Assembly: GCF_026343125.1 (NCBI RefSeq)
Contig: NZ_JAPEMB010000001.1
Location: forward strand, 4,965,501-5,029,500
DNA: 64,000 nucleotides
Direction of reading: 5' to 3'
Origin: Streptomyces sp. NBC_00094
GTDB lineage: Bacteria > Actinomycetota > Actinomycetes > Streptomycetales > Streptomycetaceae
Made by a program: the position numbers and the translations under genes. Below, in pieces: positions 43,124 to 51,281 of this stretch; position 1 is the stretch's first letter; every line of letters begins with the position of its first letter. The notes under the pieces were generated by a model. The model was not told the DNA's origin. It did not search any database and worked only from the letters and a program-made list of their open reading frames with translations.

Positions 43124-43597
43124 CTAGCGGATGTTCGGGTCGAAGGTGAAGATCACCAGCGTGCCCAGAAGGATGGTGAACACCGTGGCGGTGTACAGCA
43201 GGCCCTTGAGCCACAGGCGCGTGTTGGCCCGCTCCGCGTAGTCGTTGATGACCGTACGGAGGCCGTTGGCGCCGTGCAGCATGGCGAGCCAGAGCATCAG
43301 CAGGTCCCAGACCTGCCAGAACGGGGACGCCCAACGGCCGGCCACGAAGGCGAAGCCGATCTTGGAGACGCCGCCGTCGAGGAAGAGCTGGATCAGCAGG
43401 TGGCCGAGGACCAGGACGACCAGGACCACGCCGGAGAGGCGCATGAAGAGCCACGCGGCCATCTCGAAGTTGCCGCGGGTCGCCTTCGGCGTCTTGCCGG
43501 TGCGCTTGCGCGGGGCCTCGATGTACGGCGCGGGGTTGTCCACGTCGTAGTGGGCCCCCTCGACGGGGCCGATCGCGGAGGTGGTGTCAGCAGACAT
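43124..43597 (-). CDS. sdhD: Succinate dehydrogenase membrane anchor SdhD
   Basis: 157 aa with three membrane helices ('LSGVVLVVLVLGHLLIQLFL', 'WDLLMLWLAMLHGANGLRTV', 'LLYTATVFTILLGTLVIFTF'); heme/quinone-site His in 'LVLGHLL' and 'MLHGANGLR'. Hydrophilic head of about 45 residues. ATG; eight bases after the sdhC stop. Confidence 0.93.
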   Translation of the reverse strand: MSADTTSAIGPVEGAHYDVDNPAPYIEAPRKRTGKTPKATRGNFEMAAWLFMRLSGVVLVVLVLGHLLIQLFLDGGVSKIGFAFVAGRWASPFWQVWDLLMLWLAMLHGANGLRTVINDYAERANTRLWLKGLLYTATVFTILLGTLVIFTFDPNIR

Positions 43598-43605
43598 ATC
43601 TGGCG

Positions 43606-43986
43606 TCAGCTCCCGAACAGTTCACGTGCGGCGTGGCCGAGGACGGGGTACAACGAGCCCGCCATCAGCACGACCCAGATGCCCACGACGGTCCAGAGCA
43701 TCTGCTTCTGGTAGCGCGGGCCCTTGGACCAGAAGTCCACGGCGATGACACGGAGACCGTTCAGCGCGTGGAAGAGGATGGCGGCGACGAGGCCGTACTC
43801 CAGAAGAGCGACGATCGGCGTCTTGTAGGTCGCGACGACCTCGTCGTACGCCTCGGGGGAGACGCGGACGAGAGCGGTGTCCAGCACGTGTACGAACAGG
43901 AAGAAGAAGATGAGGACGCCGGTGACTCGATGAGCCACCCAGCTCCACATTCCTTCCCGGCCGCGGTACAGCGTTCCAGCCGGCAC
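43606..43986 (-). CDS. sdhC: Succinate dehydrogenase cytochrome b556 subunit SdhC
   Basis: 126 aa, three membrane helices: 'MWSWVAHRVTGVLIFFFLFV' (with the S/H-R-x-T-G quinone-site motif), 'YGLVAAILFHALNGLRVIAV' (heme His) and 'MLWTVVGIWVVLMAGSLYPV'. GTG start with 'ggaggg' seven bases upstream. First gene of sdhCDAB, so the operon promoter lies in 43987-44178. Confidence 0.94.
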   Translation of the reverse strand: MPAGTLYRGREGMWSWVAHRVTGVLIFFFLFVHVLDTALVRVSPEAYDEVVATYKTPIVALLEYGLVAAILFHALNGLRVIAVDFWSKGPRYQKQMLWTVVGIWVVLMAGSLYPVLGHAARELFGS

Positions 43987-44178
43987 GGAAAAACCCTCCG
44001 GGAGCGGGGATCAGGGTCGGCCGGCTTCTCTGTCGGTCTGACCCGGCCGGGTACGGTCCACCGGCCCCGGTCATCGTAGCGACGACTTGTCGGTTCGCTC
44101 GCGCGGGGGCCATCGGTGTGATCAAACAGGCACGGACGGGCTATCCCACAAGCCGAAATCGCCCTGTTCCGGTCGGAA

Positions 44179-44805
44179 TCACGCTTCGGAGTGTCGGAGC
44201 GTGAGGCCCTCGGACAGACGGAAGGCCAGCCGGGCGCGGGCGAGCCGCCTCAGTTCGTCGGCGGCGATCACGCGCTCTTCCTCCGGTTCGTTGCCGAGAC
44301 GTGACCGAATGCCTGCCAATACCTGGTCGAGACGCTCCCCGGGCCGCACTCCTTCGAGGCTGATCACGAACGCGTGTCCGAAGCTGCTCTCGTACGCGGC
44401 GTGGGCGGCCCGCAGCGCGGTCCGCGCCGCCGACGGGGCGTCGGGGTGCGGCAGGGCGGAGGACTCGGCGGCCAGTGCCCCGTCGAGGTCGGCGCGGGAC
44501 AGGTCGTAACCGGCCTCGTCGGCGGCGGCGAGCAGGGCGTCGACGGTCGGGTACGGGCGGTGCGCCGCCACCCGTTCGGCCCAGCGGGGGCTGTGGCAGC
44601 AGGAGAGGAGCAGGGTCTCGGCCTCGGCGGGCGAGGCCGCGTTGAAACGCGTGAGCCCGTGGGTCGAGGCCTGGGGATTCGGGCCCTTGTTCTGGGCAGG
44701 TATGGCAGGCGTGTCCGTGGAGCCCGGTTTCCGGTAGGGGGCGTGGGTGTCGCTGGTCAGCGTGGGCTCCGGTACTCCGGGACGGGTGGGGTGGGCGTAA
44801 CGCAA
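44179..44805 (-). CDS. OHCU decarboxylase-like protein (uric acid degradation)
   Basis: About 208 aa. The C-terminal 165 residues match 2-oxo-4-hydroxy-4-carboxy-5-ureidoimidazoline decarboxylase (UraD): 'LTRFNAASPAEAETLLLSCC' + HSPRW, 'RPYPTVDALLAAADEAGYDL', 'ALPHPDAPSAARTALRAAHA' and 'AYESSFGHAFVISLEGVRPG'. This enzyme gives (S)-allantoin from a uricase product. The start is unclear: upstream of 'LTRFN' the only usual in-frame starts are TTG 44805 and GTG 44853, neither with a ribosome site, leaving a 55-residue odd leader. No other urate genes adjoin. Confidence 0.7.
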   Translation of the reverse strand: MRYAHPTRPGVPEPTLTSDTHAPYRKPGSTDTPAIPAQNKGPNPQASTHGLTRFNAASPAEAETLLLSCCHSPRWAERVAAHRPYPTVDALLAAADEAGYDLSRADLDGALAAESSALPHPDAPSAARTALRAAHAAYESSFGHAFVISLEGVRPGERLDQVLAGIRSRLGNEPEEERVIAADELRRLARARLAFRLSEGLTLRHSEA

Positions 44806-44966
44806 CGTTATCGACGGGATGAGGGAAGTGTCCGACGGATGCGCGAATTTCACCCGGAAGGGAGAGTTTCGGAACACATGATGGACGATCGCGTTCCGGA
44901 CCGTCCTGTCCCGCCCGGTTCCGTCCCCCGATTGGCCGGACCGCCATCCGTACGGGAGGATTCCGA

Positions 44967-46598
44967 ATGATGCGGTACTCCATACGGGTGCCCCGCCGGG
45001 GCCCCGCACTTCTGGCGACCGCGGTGGCGCTGGCCACCGTGGCGGCCTGTTCGAACGGATCTCCGTCCGGAACGCAGCCGCCCTCCTCTCCCTCCGGCGG
45101 TACGTCGACGAGCGCCGCGCCCACCAGCGTGCCCCCGCCCTCGCCGACACCCACGCCGACGCCGACCCGGACGTACCCGCTCTCCTCGGCGCCCCGCACC
45201 GTCCCCGCCGTCCGCGACCACGAGGCCGCCCGCGGCCCCGGCTGGAAGCCCGCGCCCGCCGCCGGGATCGTCCTCGGCCCGAACAGCGCGGGCCTCGCCG
45301 ACGAGGGGAGACTGCTCGCCGGCGAGCTCGGCGTCCCGTACCGCGGCGCCGTCGCCGCCGGACCCGGGGACGTGGAGCTGGCGCTGGGGGCGAAGGGCGC
45401 CCCCGAGTCGTACACGCTCGCCGTCCGCGACGGCCGGGTGCGGATCAGCGGGCCCGACGAGGCCGGGGTCTTCTACGGCACCCGCACGCTCAAGCAGTCG
45501 GTCAGGGCGACCGGCGCGATGCCCGAGGGGACGGTCACCGACCGGCCCGCGAAGCCGCAGCGCGGGCTCATGGTCGACATCGCCCGCAAGCACTTCACCG
45601 CCGCCTGGATCGAGGACCGCATCCGCGAGATGGGCGACCTCAAGCTCAACCAGCTCGGTCTGCACTTCTCCGACGACCAGGGCTTCCGCGTCGCCTCCGA
45701 CAGCCACCCCGAGGTCGTCTCCGCCCAGCACCTCACCAAGGCGGAGGTGCGGCGGATCCTCGCGCTCGCGGCGAGCCGCCACATCACCGTCATCCCGGAG
45801 ATCGACTCGCCGGGACACCTCGGCGCCGTCATCGCCGCCCACCCGGACCTCCAGCTCACCAGCGCGAGCGGGCGGGCCCCCCGCGGGGCCGTGGACATCT
45901 CCGACCCCGACTCGGCCCGGATCGTCGACGATCTGCTGCGCGAGTACACGCAGCTCTTCCCCGGCGCGTACTGGCACCTCGGCGCCGACGAGTACGTCGC
46001 GCTCATGTCCCAGAACCCGGAGGCAAGCTATCCGCAGCTGGCGAGCGCCGCCCGGGCGAAGTACGGGGCGTCCGCCCGCGTGCAGGACCTGGCCACCGGC
46101 TGGCTCAACGACCGCGCCGCCGTCGTCCGGCCCACCGGCAAGACCCTCAAGGCGTGGAACGACGGCTTCTTCCCGGGGGGCGTGGTGAGCGCCGACCGGG
46201 ACATCGAGGTCGAGTACTGGACCGGCAAGGAGATCGGCGCCCGGCCGCCCACCGCGTACCTGAGCGCGGGCCGCAAGCTGGTCAACCTCAACGACGAGTA
46301 CCTCTACTACGTCCTGGGCCAGCCCAACGACTTCACGTACCCCACCGGCCGCCGCATCTACGAGCAGTGGACCCCGCTCGTCGTCCGCGGCACGACCCCG
46401 GTCCCGGCGCGGTACGACCCCCAGATCCTCGGCGCCCGCTTCGCGGTCTGGTGCGACCTGTCGGGCGCCCAGACGCAGGCGCAGGTGGCGGACGGGATCC
46501 GGCTGCCGCTGGCGGCGCTGGCGCAGAAGGTGTGGGATCCGGCGAAACCGACGCTGACCTGGGACCAGTTCCGGGCGCTGGCGGCGAAGGTGCGCTGA
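44967..46598 (+). CDS. Family 20 beta-N-acetylhexosaminidase lipoprotein
   Basis: 543 aa. Lipobox in 'ALATVAACSNGSP' (Cys about residue 30), a Ser/Pro/Thr spacer, a GH20b-like domain ('YTLAVRDGRVRISGPDEAGV'), then the GH20 barrel from 'KPQRGLMVDIARKHFTAAWI': 'LNQLGLHFSDDQGFR', 'VIPEIDSPGHLGAVIAAHPD', catalytic Asp-Glu in 'AYWHLGADEYVALM' and 'LKAWNDGFFPG'. Cleaves terminal GlcNAc/GalNAc, e.g. from chitin oligomers or wall fragments, outside the membrane. ATG 44967 (or 44970) after 'gggagga'. Confidence 0.94.
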   Translation: MMRYSIRVPRRGPALLATAVALATVAACSNGSPSGTQPPSSPSGGTSTSAAPTSVPPPSPTPTPTPTRTYPLSSAPRTVPAVRDHEAARGPGWKPAPAAGIVLGPNSAGLADEGRLLAGELGVPYRGAVAAGPGDVELALGAKGAPESYTLAVRDGRVRISGPDEAGVFYGTRTLKQSVRATGAMPEGTVTDRPAKPQRGLMVDIARKHFTAAWIEDRIREMGDLKLNQLGLHFSDDQGFRVASDSHPEVVSAQHLTKAEVRRILALAASRHITVIPEIDSPGHLGAVIAAHPDLQLTSASGRAPRGAVDISDPDSARIVDDLLREYTQLFPGAYWHLGADEYVALMSQNPEASYPQLASAARAKYGASARVQDLATGWLNDRAAVVRPTGKTLKAWNDGFFPGGVVSADRDIEVEYWTGKEIGARPPTAYLSAGRKLVNLNDEYLYYVLGQPNDFTYPTGRRIYEQWTPLVVRGTTPVPARYDPQILGARFAVWCDLSGAQTQAQVADGIRLPLAALAQKVWDPAKPTLTWDQFRALAAKVR

Positions 46599-46650
46599 GG
46601 CGACCTGACATTCCCCGTGGACGTGGCCGTTCCGGGTCGCGTACGTTCCC

Positions 46651-46678
46651 CCGGCGGCGGCCGCGCGGCCGCCGCCGG
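46651..46678. repeat. Perfect 28-bp GC palindrome before DUF4328 gene
   Basis: Arms ccggcggcggccgc / gcggccgccgccgg with no loop, between GH20 stop and DUF4328 start. May terminate GH20 transcription or form a leader hairpin. Confidence 0.7.
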
Positions 46679-46725
46679 CGCCTCGGGGAGGGGCGCCGCA
46701 CGTTCCTGGGGGGAACCGCACACCC

Positions 46726-47385
46726 ATGCAGCTCCGCAATCCGAACGGCCTCTCGTATGCCGTGATCGTCCTGCTCGCGCTCAACATCGTCTTCGACCTG
46801 GTGCTCGCCGCCTCCGAGATCCGGGCGCTGTCCGGTCCGGACGAGGCCCTCTGGGCGACGACCTTCGTCGGGATCAACCTGAATCTCGCCTACAGCGTGG
46901 CCTTCACCCTGTACGTGGCGACCGGGATCGTCTTCATCGTCTGGTTCCACCGGCTGCGGAAGAACGCCGAGGTCTGGGCCGGTGACCTGCAGAGCCGGAA
47001 GCCGGGCTGGGCCATCGGCGGCTGGTTCATCCCCATCGCCAACCTCTGGATCCCGCGGGGAGTCGCCGTCGACATCTGGCGGGCCAGCCGCTGGCAGCCG
47101 CACGCCGCCGTCGGCAGGGGTGAGCTGGTGCTCCTCAACAGCTGGTGGACGGTCTGGGTCGCCTGCATGGTCGTGGACCGGATCGCTTCGCAGCTATACA
47201 AGCAGGCGGTGACCGCCGACGCCCTCACCACCGCCGCGACCTGGTCCCTCGCCGGTTATCTGCTGGACGCCGCCGCCGCCGTCCTCGCGATCCTCTTCGT
47301 CCGGCGTCTGACCTCTATGCAGCAGGCCAAGGCCACTGGCATGATTCCGGCCGCAGTGACGAAAACGCACCCCTCGGCGCAGTAG
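46726..47385 (+). CDS. DUF4328 membrane protein
   Basis: 219 aa with about five or six hydrophobic helices. Family signature 'KPGWAIGGWFIPIANLWIPR' (GWFIPxxNLWxP) followed by 'DIWRAS' and a 'WW..W' helix 'LNSWWTVWVACMVVDRIAS'. Function unknown. ATG 46726 after 'ggggggaaccgcacaccc'. Confidence 0.9.
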   Translation: MQLRNPNGLSYAVIVLLALNIVFDLVLAASEIRALSGPDEALWATTFVGINLNLAYSVAFTLYVATGIVFIVWFHRLRKNAEVWAGDLQSRKPGWAIGGWFIPIANLWIPRGVAVDIWRASRWQPHAAVGRGELVLLNSWWTVWVACMVVDRIASQLYKQAVTADALTTAATWSLAGYLLDAAAAVLAILFVRRLTSMQQAKATGMIPAAVTKTHPSAQ

Positions 47386-47425
47386 GGGACGTACTGCGTC
47401 CGCATACGGTGGCGAGGAGGCGTCC

Positions 47426-47998
47426 ATGACGTCGGCGACGAGCCGGAGCCTGCTGGAACTGATCGACGGGGCCGACGAGCGAGGTCTGGCCGCGGCCGGT
47501 CTCGCCTGCCTCGACCGCTGTCTGCCGCTGCTCGCCGCCGACCGCGGGGACACCCTGCGGCCCGTGTGGGCGGCCGTCGCGCGCGGCGACGGGGGAGCGT
47601 GGGGCGAGGCCGCGGCCAAGGCCCTCGCCGAACTGGACGCCGAGGATGGCGAGGACGGCGACGGTACGGGAGGGGACGTACGCGCCATGCTGGCGACCGC
47701 CCCGCCCGACTGGACGGTCGAGGCCCTCCGCACCTGGGCCGGTGCCTGCTCCGTCACCGCCCTCGCCCTGCACGGCCGGTTCGACGCCGCCGGGGTGCCG
47801 GACGGGCTCGTCGAGCGCTGCCGCGCCGGGGACCCGACCGGTGCGGGCCCGCTGCTCGCCGGGGAGGTCCGCCGCCAGCAGGCCGTCCTCGAATCGGCCG
47901 CCCACGGCCCGACCGGTCTGCGCCGGGCCCGTGAACTCTCCGTCGAGGGCGGCCGGGTGCTGCGCGCGGTCGTCTCGCGCAGGGCCCGCACCGCCTGA
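47426..47998 (+). CDS. Conserved hypothetical protein, 190 aa
   Basis: Soluble, Ala/Leu-rich helical protein with no motif I recognise: 'LLELIDGADERGLAAAGLAC', 'LDRCLPLLAADRGDTLRPVW', 'RTWAGACSVTALALHGRFDA'. Its spacing of paired helices suggests a helical-repeat fold. 'gaggagg' precedes the ATG. Follows DUF4328 by 40 bases and probably shares its transcript. Confidence 0.75.
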   Translation: MTSATSRSLLELIDGADERGLAAAGLACLDRCLPLLAADRGDTLRPVWAAVARGDGGAWGEAAAKALAELDAEDGEDGDGTGGDVRAMLATAPPDWTVEALRTWAGACSVTALALHGRFDAAGVPDGLVERCRAGDPTGAGPLLAGEVRRQQAVLESAAHGPTGLRRARELSVEGGRVLRAVVSRRARTA

Positions 47999-48021
47999 CC
48001 GGCGGCATGACAGGCCGACGG

Positions 48022-48042
48022 CCTGACGGTCCGACCGTCAGG
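48022..48042. terminator. Hairpin between convergent genes
   Basis: cctgacggt / accgtcagg with three-base loop, followed by three more partial copies of gaccgtcaggtc up to 48075. Confidence 0.6.
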
Positions 48043-48079
48043 TCGTCAGGTCGTCCGACCGTCAGGTCGACCGTCGGTC

Positions 48080-48835
48080 TCAGGACTCCTGGGCGGAGTC
48101 CGGGGCCGGGGTCTGGATCGTCACCGAGGCGATCGTCTCGGCGATCTCCCGCTCCGCCGTGGCCTTGTCGAGCCCGAGCCCGGTCAGTACGCCCGTGCCG
48201 TCCTCGTGCTCCAGGAGCGCCAGCAGGATGTGCTCGGTGCCGACGTAGTTGTGCCCGAGGCGCAGGGCCTCGCGGAACGTCAGCTCCAGGACCTTCTTCG
48301 CCGCCGCGTCGTACGGGACGAGCGCGGGCGCCTCGGCGACGGCCGGCGGCAGGGTCGCGGCGGCGGCCTCGCGGACCTGGTCGAGGGTCACGCCCCGCGA
48401 GGTGATCCAGTGCGCCGCGAGCCCCTCGGGCTCGGCGAGCAGGCCGAGGGCGAGGTGGGCGGGGAGGATCTCGTCGTTTCCGGCGGCCGTGGCCTCGTTC
48501 TGGGAGGCCATGACCACGTTCCGGGCCCGGGGGGTGAAGCGGCTGAACCCCGCGTTCGGGTCCATCTTCTCCGCGTCCGGCTCCTTGGGGACGAAACGCT
48601 TCTGGGCCGCCTGGCGGGTGACGCCCATGCTGCGGCCGATGTCGGTCCAGGAGGCGCCGGAGCGGCGGGCCTGGTCCACGAAGTGGCCGATGAGGTGGTC
48701 GGCGACATCGCCGAGGTGGTCCGCCGCGATGACCGCTCCGGAGAGCTGATCCAGGGCGTCCGGGTGGACCTTCTTGATCGCTTCGATGAGCTCGTCGAGA
48801 CGGACGGGAACGTTCAGGCCGGCTGGATTCGTCAT
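48080..48835 (-). CDS. HTH and Clp-N domain regulator-like protein
   Basis: 251 aa. N-terminal 85 residues include an HTH-like pair ('RSGASWTDIGRSMGVTRQAA' + QKRF). The rest holds two ClpA/C-type N-domain repeats: 'SRFTPRARNVVMASQNEATA' ... 'LPAHLALGLLAEPEGLAAHW' and 'AKKVLELTFREALRLGHNYV' ... 'TEHILLALLEHEDGTGVLTG'. There are no AAA+ modules, so it is not a Clp ATPase; it may act as transcription factor or adaptor of the Clp system. ATG 48835 sits six bases after a -10 box, implying a leaderless mRNA, and the promoter overlaps a perfect palindrome, implying autoregulation. Confidence 0.87.
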   Translation of the reverse strand: MTNPAGLNVPVRLDELIEAIKKVHPDALDQLSGAVIAADHLGDVADHLIGHFVDQARRSGASWTDIGRSMGVTRQAAQKRFVPKEPDAEKMDPNAGFSRFTPRARNVVMASQNEATAAGNDEILPAHLALGLLAEPEGLAAHWITSRGVTLDQVREAAAATLPPAVAEAPALVPYDAAAKKVLELTFREALRLGHNYVGTEHILLALLEHEDGTGVLTGLGLDKATAEREIAETIASVTIQTPAPDSAQES

Positions 48836-48841
48836 GAGGCA

Positions 48842-48870
48842 ACCCTAGGTTGACACCCCCGCACTGTCAA
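48842..48870 (-). promoter_or_regulatory. Consensus promoter of the Clp-N gene
   Basis: On the minus strand TTGACA (48870-48865), 17-base spacer, TAGGGT (48847-48842), then six bases to the ATG. Confidence 0.8.
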
Positions 48871-48886
48871 CCATCGGTTGACAGTG
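48862..48886. promoter_or_regulatory. 25-bp operator palindrome overlapping the -35
   Basis: Eleven-base arms cactgtcaacc / ggttgacagtg around 'atc', fully symmetric. A further half-site ggttgaca lies at 48848-48855 in the promoter spacer. Confidence 0.75.
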
Positions 48887-49182
48887 AAAAGGGTGCAGTG
48901 CGCCCAGCCCGTGCAGAGGGAGAAAGGGGGGAGGAGGTGAGGGGGAAAAGGGAGACGACCGGGGCCGCCACCCCCCACAGGAGAGGCCCCGGTCGTCATC
49001 CACGGAGCCGCAGCACGGCTCCGTACTCCATACAGCGCCAGGGGTGCGTTTTCTGTCACACCGGCACGTGCACCCGCACGTGCATGCGAGCCCGCCTCCG
49101 GAGGTTGCGAGTTGTACAAAGACTCGGGACTGCGTGGACGCGGTGCCGGGGCACGACGTAGCGTGCAGGTGCGCGAGGCAGC
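48887..49182. other. Gene-free gap with two hairpins
   Basis: About 300 bases between divergent genes. Contains a purine-rich tract (48900-48955), a 12-bp-arm hairpin (48955-48966 with 48985-48996) and a second hairpin cggagccg/cggctccg (49002-49022). Read on the minus strand the first hairpin is followed by a pyrimidine tract with four T's, like an attenuator. The promoter of the sigma gene must lie near 49100-49160, but no consensus was evident. Confidence 0.5.
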
Positions 49183-49992
49183 GTGGCGGATGTGACCAGC
49201 CGCGACGACGCGACGACGCGACCGACGAACAGGGTTTGGGGAGTGCTGGGGGACGACGCGGAGCTGACCGCCGCGGTGCTCGCTGCGCAGGACGGGGACG
49301 AGAACGCGTTCCGTACTGTGTATCGCGCCGTGCATCCTCGGTTGGTCGGCTACATACGCACACTGGTCGGCGACGGCGACGCCGAGGATGTCGCCTCGGA
49401 GTCCTGGCTCCAGATCGCGCGCGACCTCGACCGCTTCAGCGGTGACGCGGACCGGTTCCGAGGCTGGGCGGCCCGTATCGCCCGCAACCGCGCCCTCGAC
49501 CACATCCGGATGCGCGGCAGGCGCCCCGCCGTGGGAGCCGACGAGACCGAACTCACCGACAAGCCCTCCGCGTCCGACACCGCGGACGAGGCACTGGAAG
49601 CCCTGGCCACCAGCCACACCATGCACCTGATCGCCCAACTCCCACAGGACCAGGCCGAGGCCGTCGTCCTGCGCGTCGTCGTCGGCCTCGACGCCAAGAG
49701 CGCCGCCGACACCCTGGGGAAGCGCCCCGGTGCCGTACGGACCGCCGCGCACCGAGGCCTCAAGAAGCTCGCCGAACTGCTCGGGGCCGACGCGGCGGCC
49801 GGCGCGGCGGCCGGAACGGCCGTCGGGGCTGCGGGTGGGGCGGCCGAGGAAGCCTCGGAGGGAGTCGCCGGCGGGACCGGCGAAGACGTCGTCCCCCTGG
49901 ACGCCGTCCCTCCGCAACGCGGGCGCGGGCCGGGGCCCGGGAGCCCCGGCGGTGTGACGCATTCACGTCCGCGTACGCAGAAGGACATGTGA
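49183..49992 (+). CDS. ECF-type RNA polymerase sigma factor with long tail
   Basis: 269 aa. Region 2: 'AFRTVYRAVHPRLVGYIRTL', 'DAEDVASESWLQIARDLDRF', 'FRGWAARIARNRALDHIRMR'. Region 4: 'LPQDQAEAVVLRVVVGLDAK', 'SAADTLGKRPGAVRTAAHRG' + LKKL. The last 70 residues are an Ala/Gly/Pro low-complexity tail that is not part of the sigma fold. GTG 49183 opens the frame with a weak ribosome site; GTG 49243 ('GVLGDDAELTAAVLAAQDGD') is also plausible. Its stop overlaps the next start by one base, the arrangement expected for a sigma/anti-sigma pair. Confidence 0.9.
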   Translation: MADVTSRDDATTRPTNRVWGVLGDDAELTAAVLAAQDGDENAFRTVYRAVHPRLVGYIRTLVGDGDAEDVASESWLQIARDLDRFSGDADRFRGWAARIARNRALDHIRMRGRRPAVGADETELTDKPSASDTADEALEALATSHTMHLIAQLPQDQAEAVVLRVVVGLDAKSAADTLGKRPGAVRTAAHRGLKKLAELLGADAAAGAAAGTAVGAAGGAAEEASEGVAGGTGEDVVPLDAVPPQRGRGPGPGSPGGVTHSRPRTQKDM

Positions 49993-51089
49993 TGGCCGAC
50001 GAGCGCTACCAGTGGCTCGACCAGGAGGCCGCGGAGCGGCTGCTCCGTGGCGAGCCGGTCGACGCCCTCGACGACCCCGCGCGGTCCGAGGCCCGGCGCC
50101 TCGCGGAGGCCCTCGACTCGACCCGTACGCGCTCCGTGTCCCAGGCCGCTCTCGCCGCCCGGACCGAGCTGCCCGGCGAGGCGGCCGCGCTGACCGCCTT
50201 CCGCGAGGCCACCGCCGCCCGCGCCGCCCGCGCGACGGCCGTGGCCGCGGGCGGGACCGCCCACGCCGAACTGGGACGGGTCCGGCTCGCCCCCGTCACC
50301 GCGCCCGCGCGCCGCTGGGGACGTTCCGTCCGGTACGGCCTTGCCGCCGCGGTCGCCGCCGTCACGGTCGGCGGGGTCGCCGTCGCCGCCGGTACGGGCA
50401 TGCTGCCCCTGACGGGCCCCGAACCCGCGTCCTCCGTCACGGCCGTGGACGGCCCGGACCCGGTCGCCTCCGGCTCGTCCGGCATACGGAAGGACCCCGA
50501 GGTGCCTTCCCGGGGACCTGACGGCGACGACGGCTCACCGGGCTCGTCCCCCTCGGCCCCGCACTCCTCCCTCACCTCTCCCTCCTCGACCGCGTCCCCC
50601 TCCGTCTCCTCCCCGCCGGACATCCGGCCCACCCCGGACCCGGGCAGGACGACACCGGCCCCGGGTGGCACCAAGGGCGGGTCGGACGTGAAGGAGAAGG
50701 CCCTCAAGGCCTGTCAGGACTACCGGGCGGGCCGGCTCGACGCCGAGGGCCGCCGGCAGCTCGCGAGCACCCTGCGCAGTGGCGAGACCCTGCGCAGGTA
50801 CTGCGACCGCATCGTCTCCGGCGGTACGGGCGGTACGGGCGATTCCGGTACGTCCGCCGAGCCCCGCGAGGGCGGCAAGGACGACGGCAAGGACGACGGG
50901 AAGAGCGACGGGGACGGGGACGGGAACGGGAACGGCGGCGGCAGCGGTGACGCGCCGGTCGACGGCAGGCGTTCGCCCGCGGCCGGCGGCGTCGGCGAGC
51001 CCACGACCGGCGGCGCGGGCGACACCACGAACGGCACCGGCGAGCGCCGGGACAGCGGCGCCGAGGACCAGGACAAGACCCGCCGCTGA
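49992..51089 (+). CDS. Membrane protein coupled to sigma factor, possible anti-sigma
   Basis: 365 aa. Cytoplasmic part about 110 residues ('RYQWLDQEAAERLLRGEPVD', 'ARSEARRLAEALDSTRTRSV'), one membrane helix ('RYGLAAAVAAVTVGGVAVAAG') and a long extracellular Ser/Pro/Gly/Asp-rich region with a small conserved patch 'KEKALKACQDYRAGRLDAEG' + RRQLA and a 'GGKDDGKDDGKSDGDGDGNG' run. ATG 49992 follows 'aagga'. Overlap with the sigma gene supports an anti-sigma role; no zinc motif is present. Confidence 0.75.
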   Translation: MADERYQWLDQEAAERLLRGEPVDALDDPARSEARRLAEALDSTRTRSVSQAALAARTELPGEAAALTAFREATAARAARATAVAAGGTAHAELGRVRLAPVTAPARRWGRSVRYGLAAAVAAVTVGGVAVAAGTGMLPLTGPEPASSVTAVDGPDPVASGSSGIRKDPEVPSRGPDGDDGSPGSSPSAPHSSLTSPSSTASPSVSSPPDIRPTPDPGRTTPAPGGTKGGSDVKEKALKACQDYRAGRLDAEGRRQLASTLRSGETLRRYCDRIVSGGTGGTGDSGTSAEPREGGKDDGKDDGKSDGDGDGNGNGGGSGDAPVDGRRSPAAGGVGEPTTGGAGDTTNGTGERRDSGAEDQDKTRR

Positions 51090-51207
51090 GCCCGTCCCGC
51101 TCCAGGTGTGACACTTTTCGGGCCGTCGGCGCAGTACTGAGTGAGCCGACTGGTCATCGGCCGCGCGACGAGCCGGGGTTCCCCCCGTACCTACGGCTCC
51201 GCGCACC

Positions 51208-51246
51208 GGCGCGGGTGGGGCACGTTCCCCCGGTCCCACCCGCGCC
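51208..51246. terminator. Terminator between convergent genes
   Basis: Perfect 12-base arms ggcgcgggtggg / cccacccgcgcc around a 15-base loop, between the membrane protein and L,D-transpeptidase genes. Confidence 0.75.
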
Positions 51247-51281
51247 CCTTCTCCTTCCAGGGCCTGCCGGCCTCCTCGGAC

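Noticed and set aside
48080-48835. ClpC-type ATPase
   Set aside because: Only N-domain repeats and an HTH are present; no Walker motifs.
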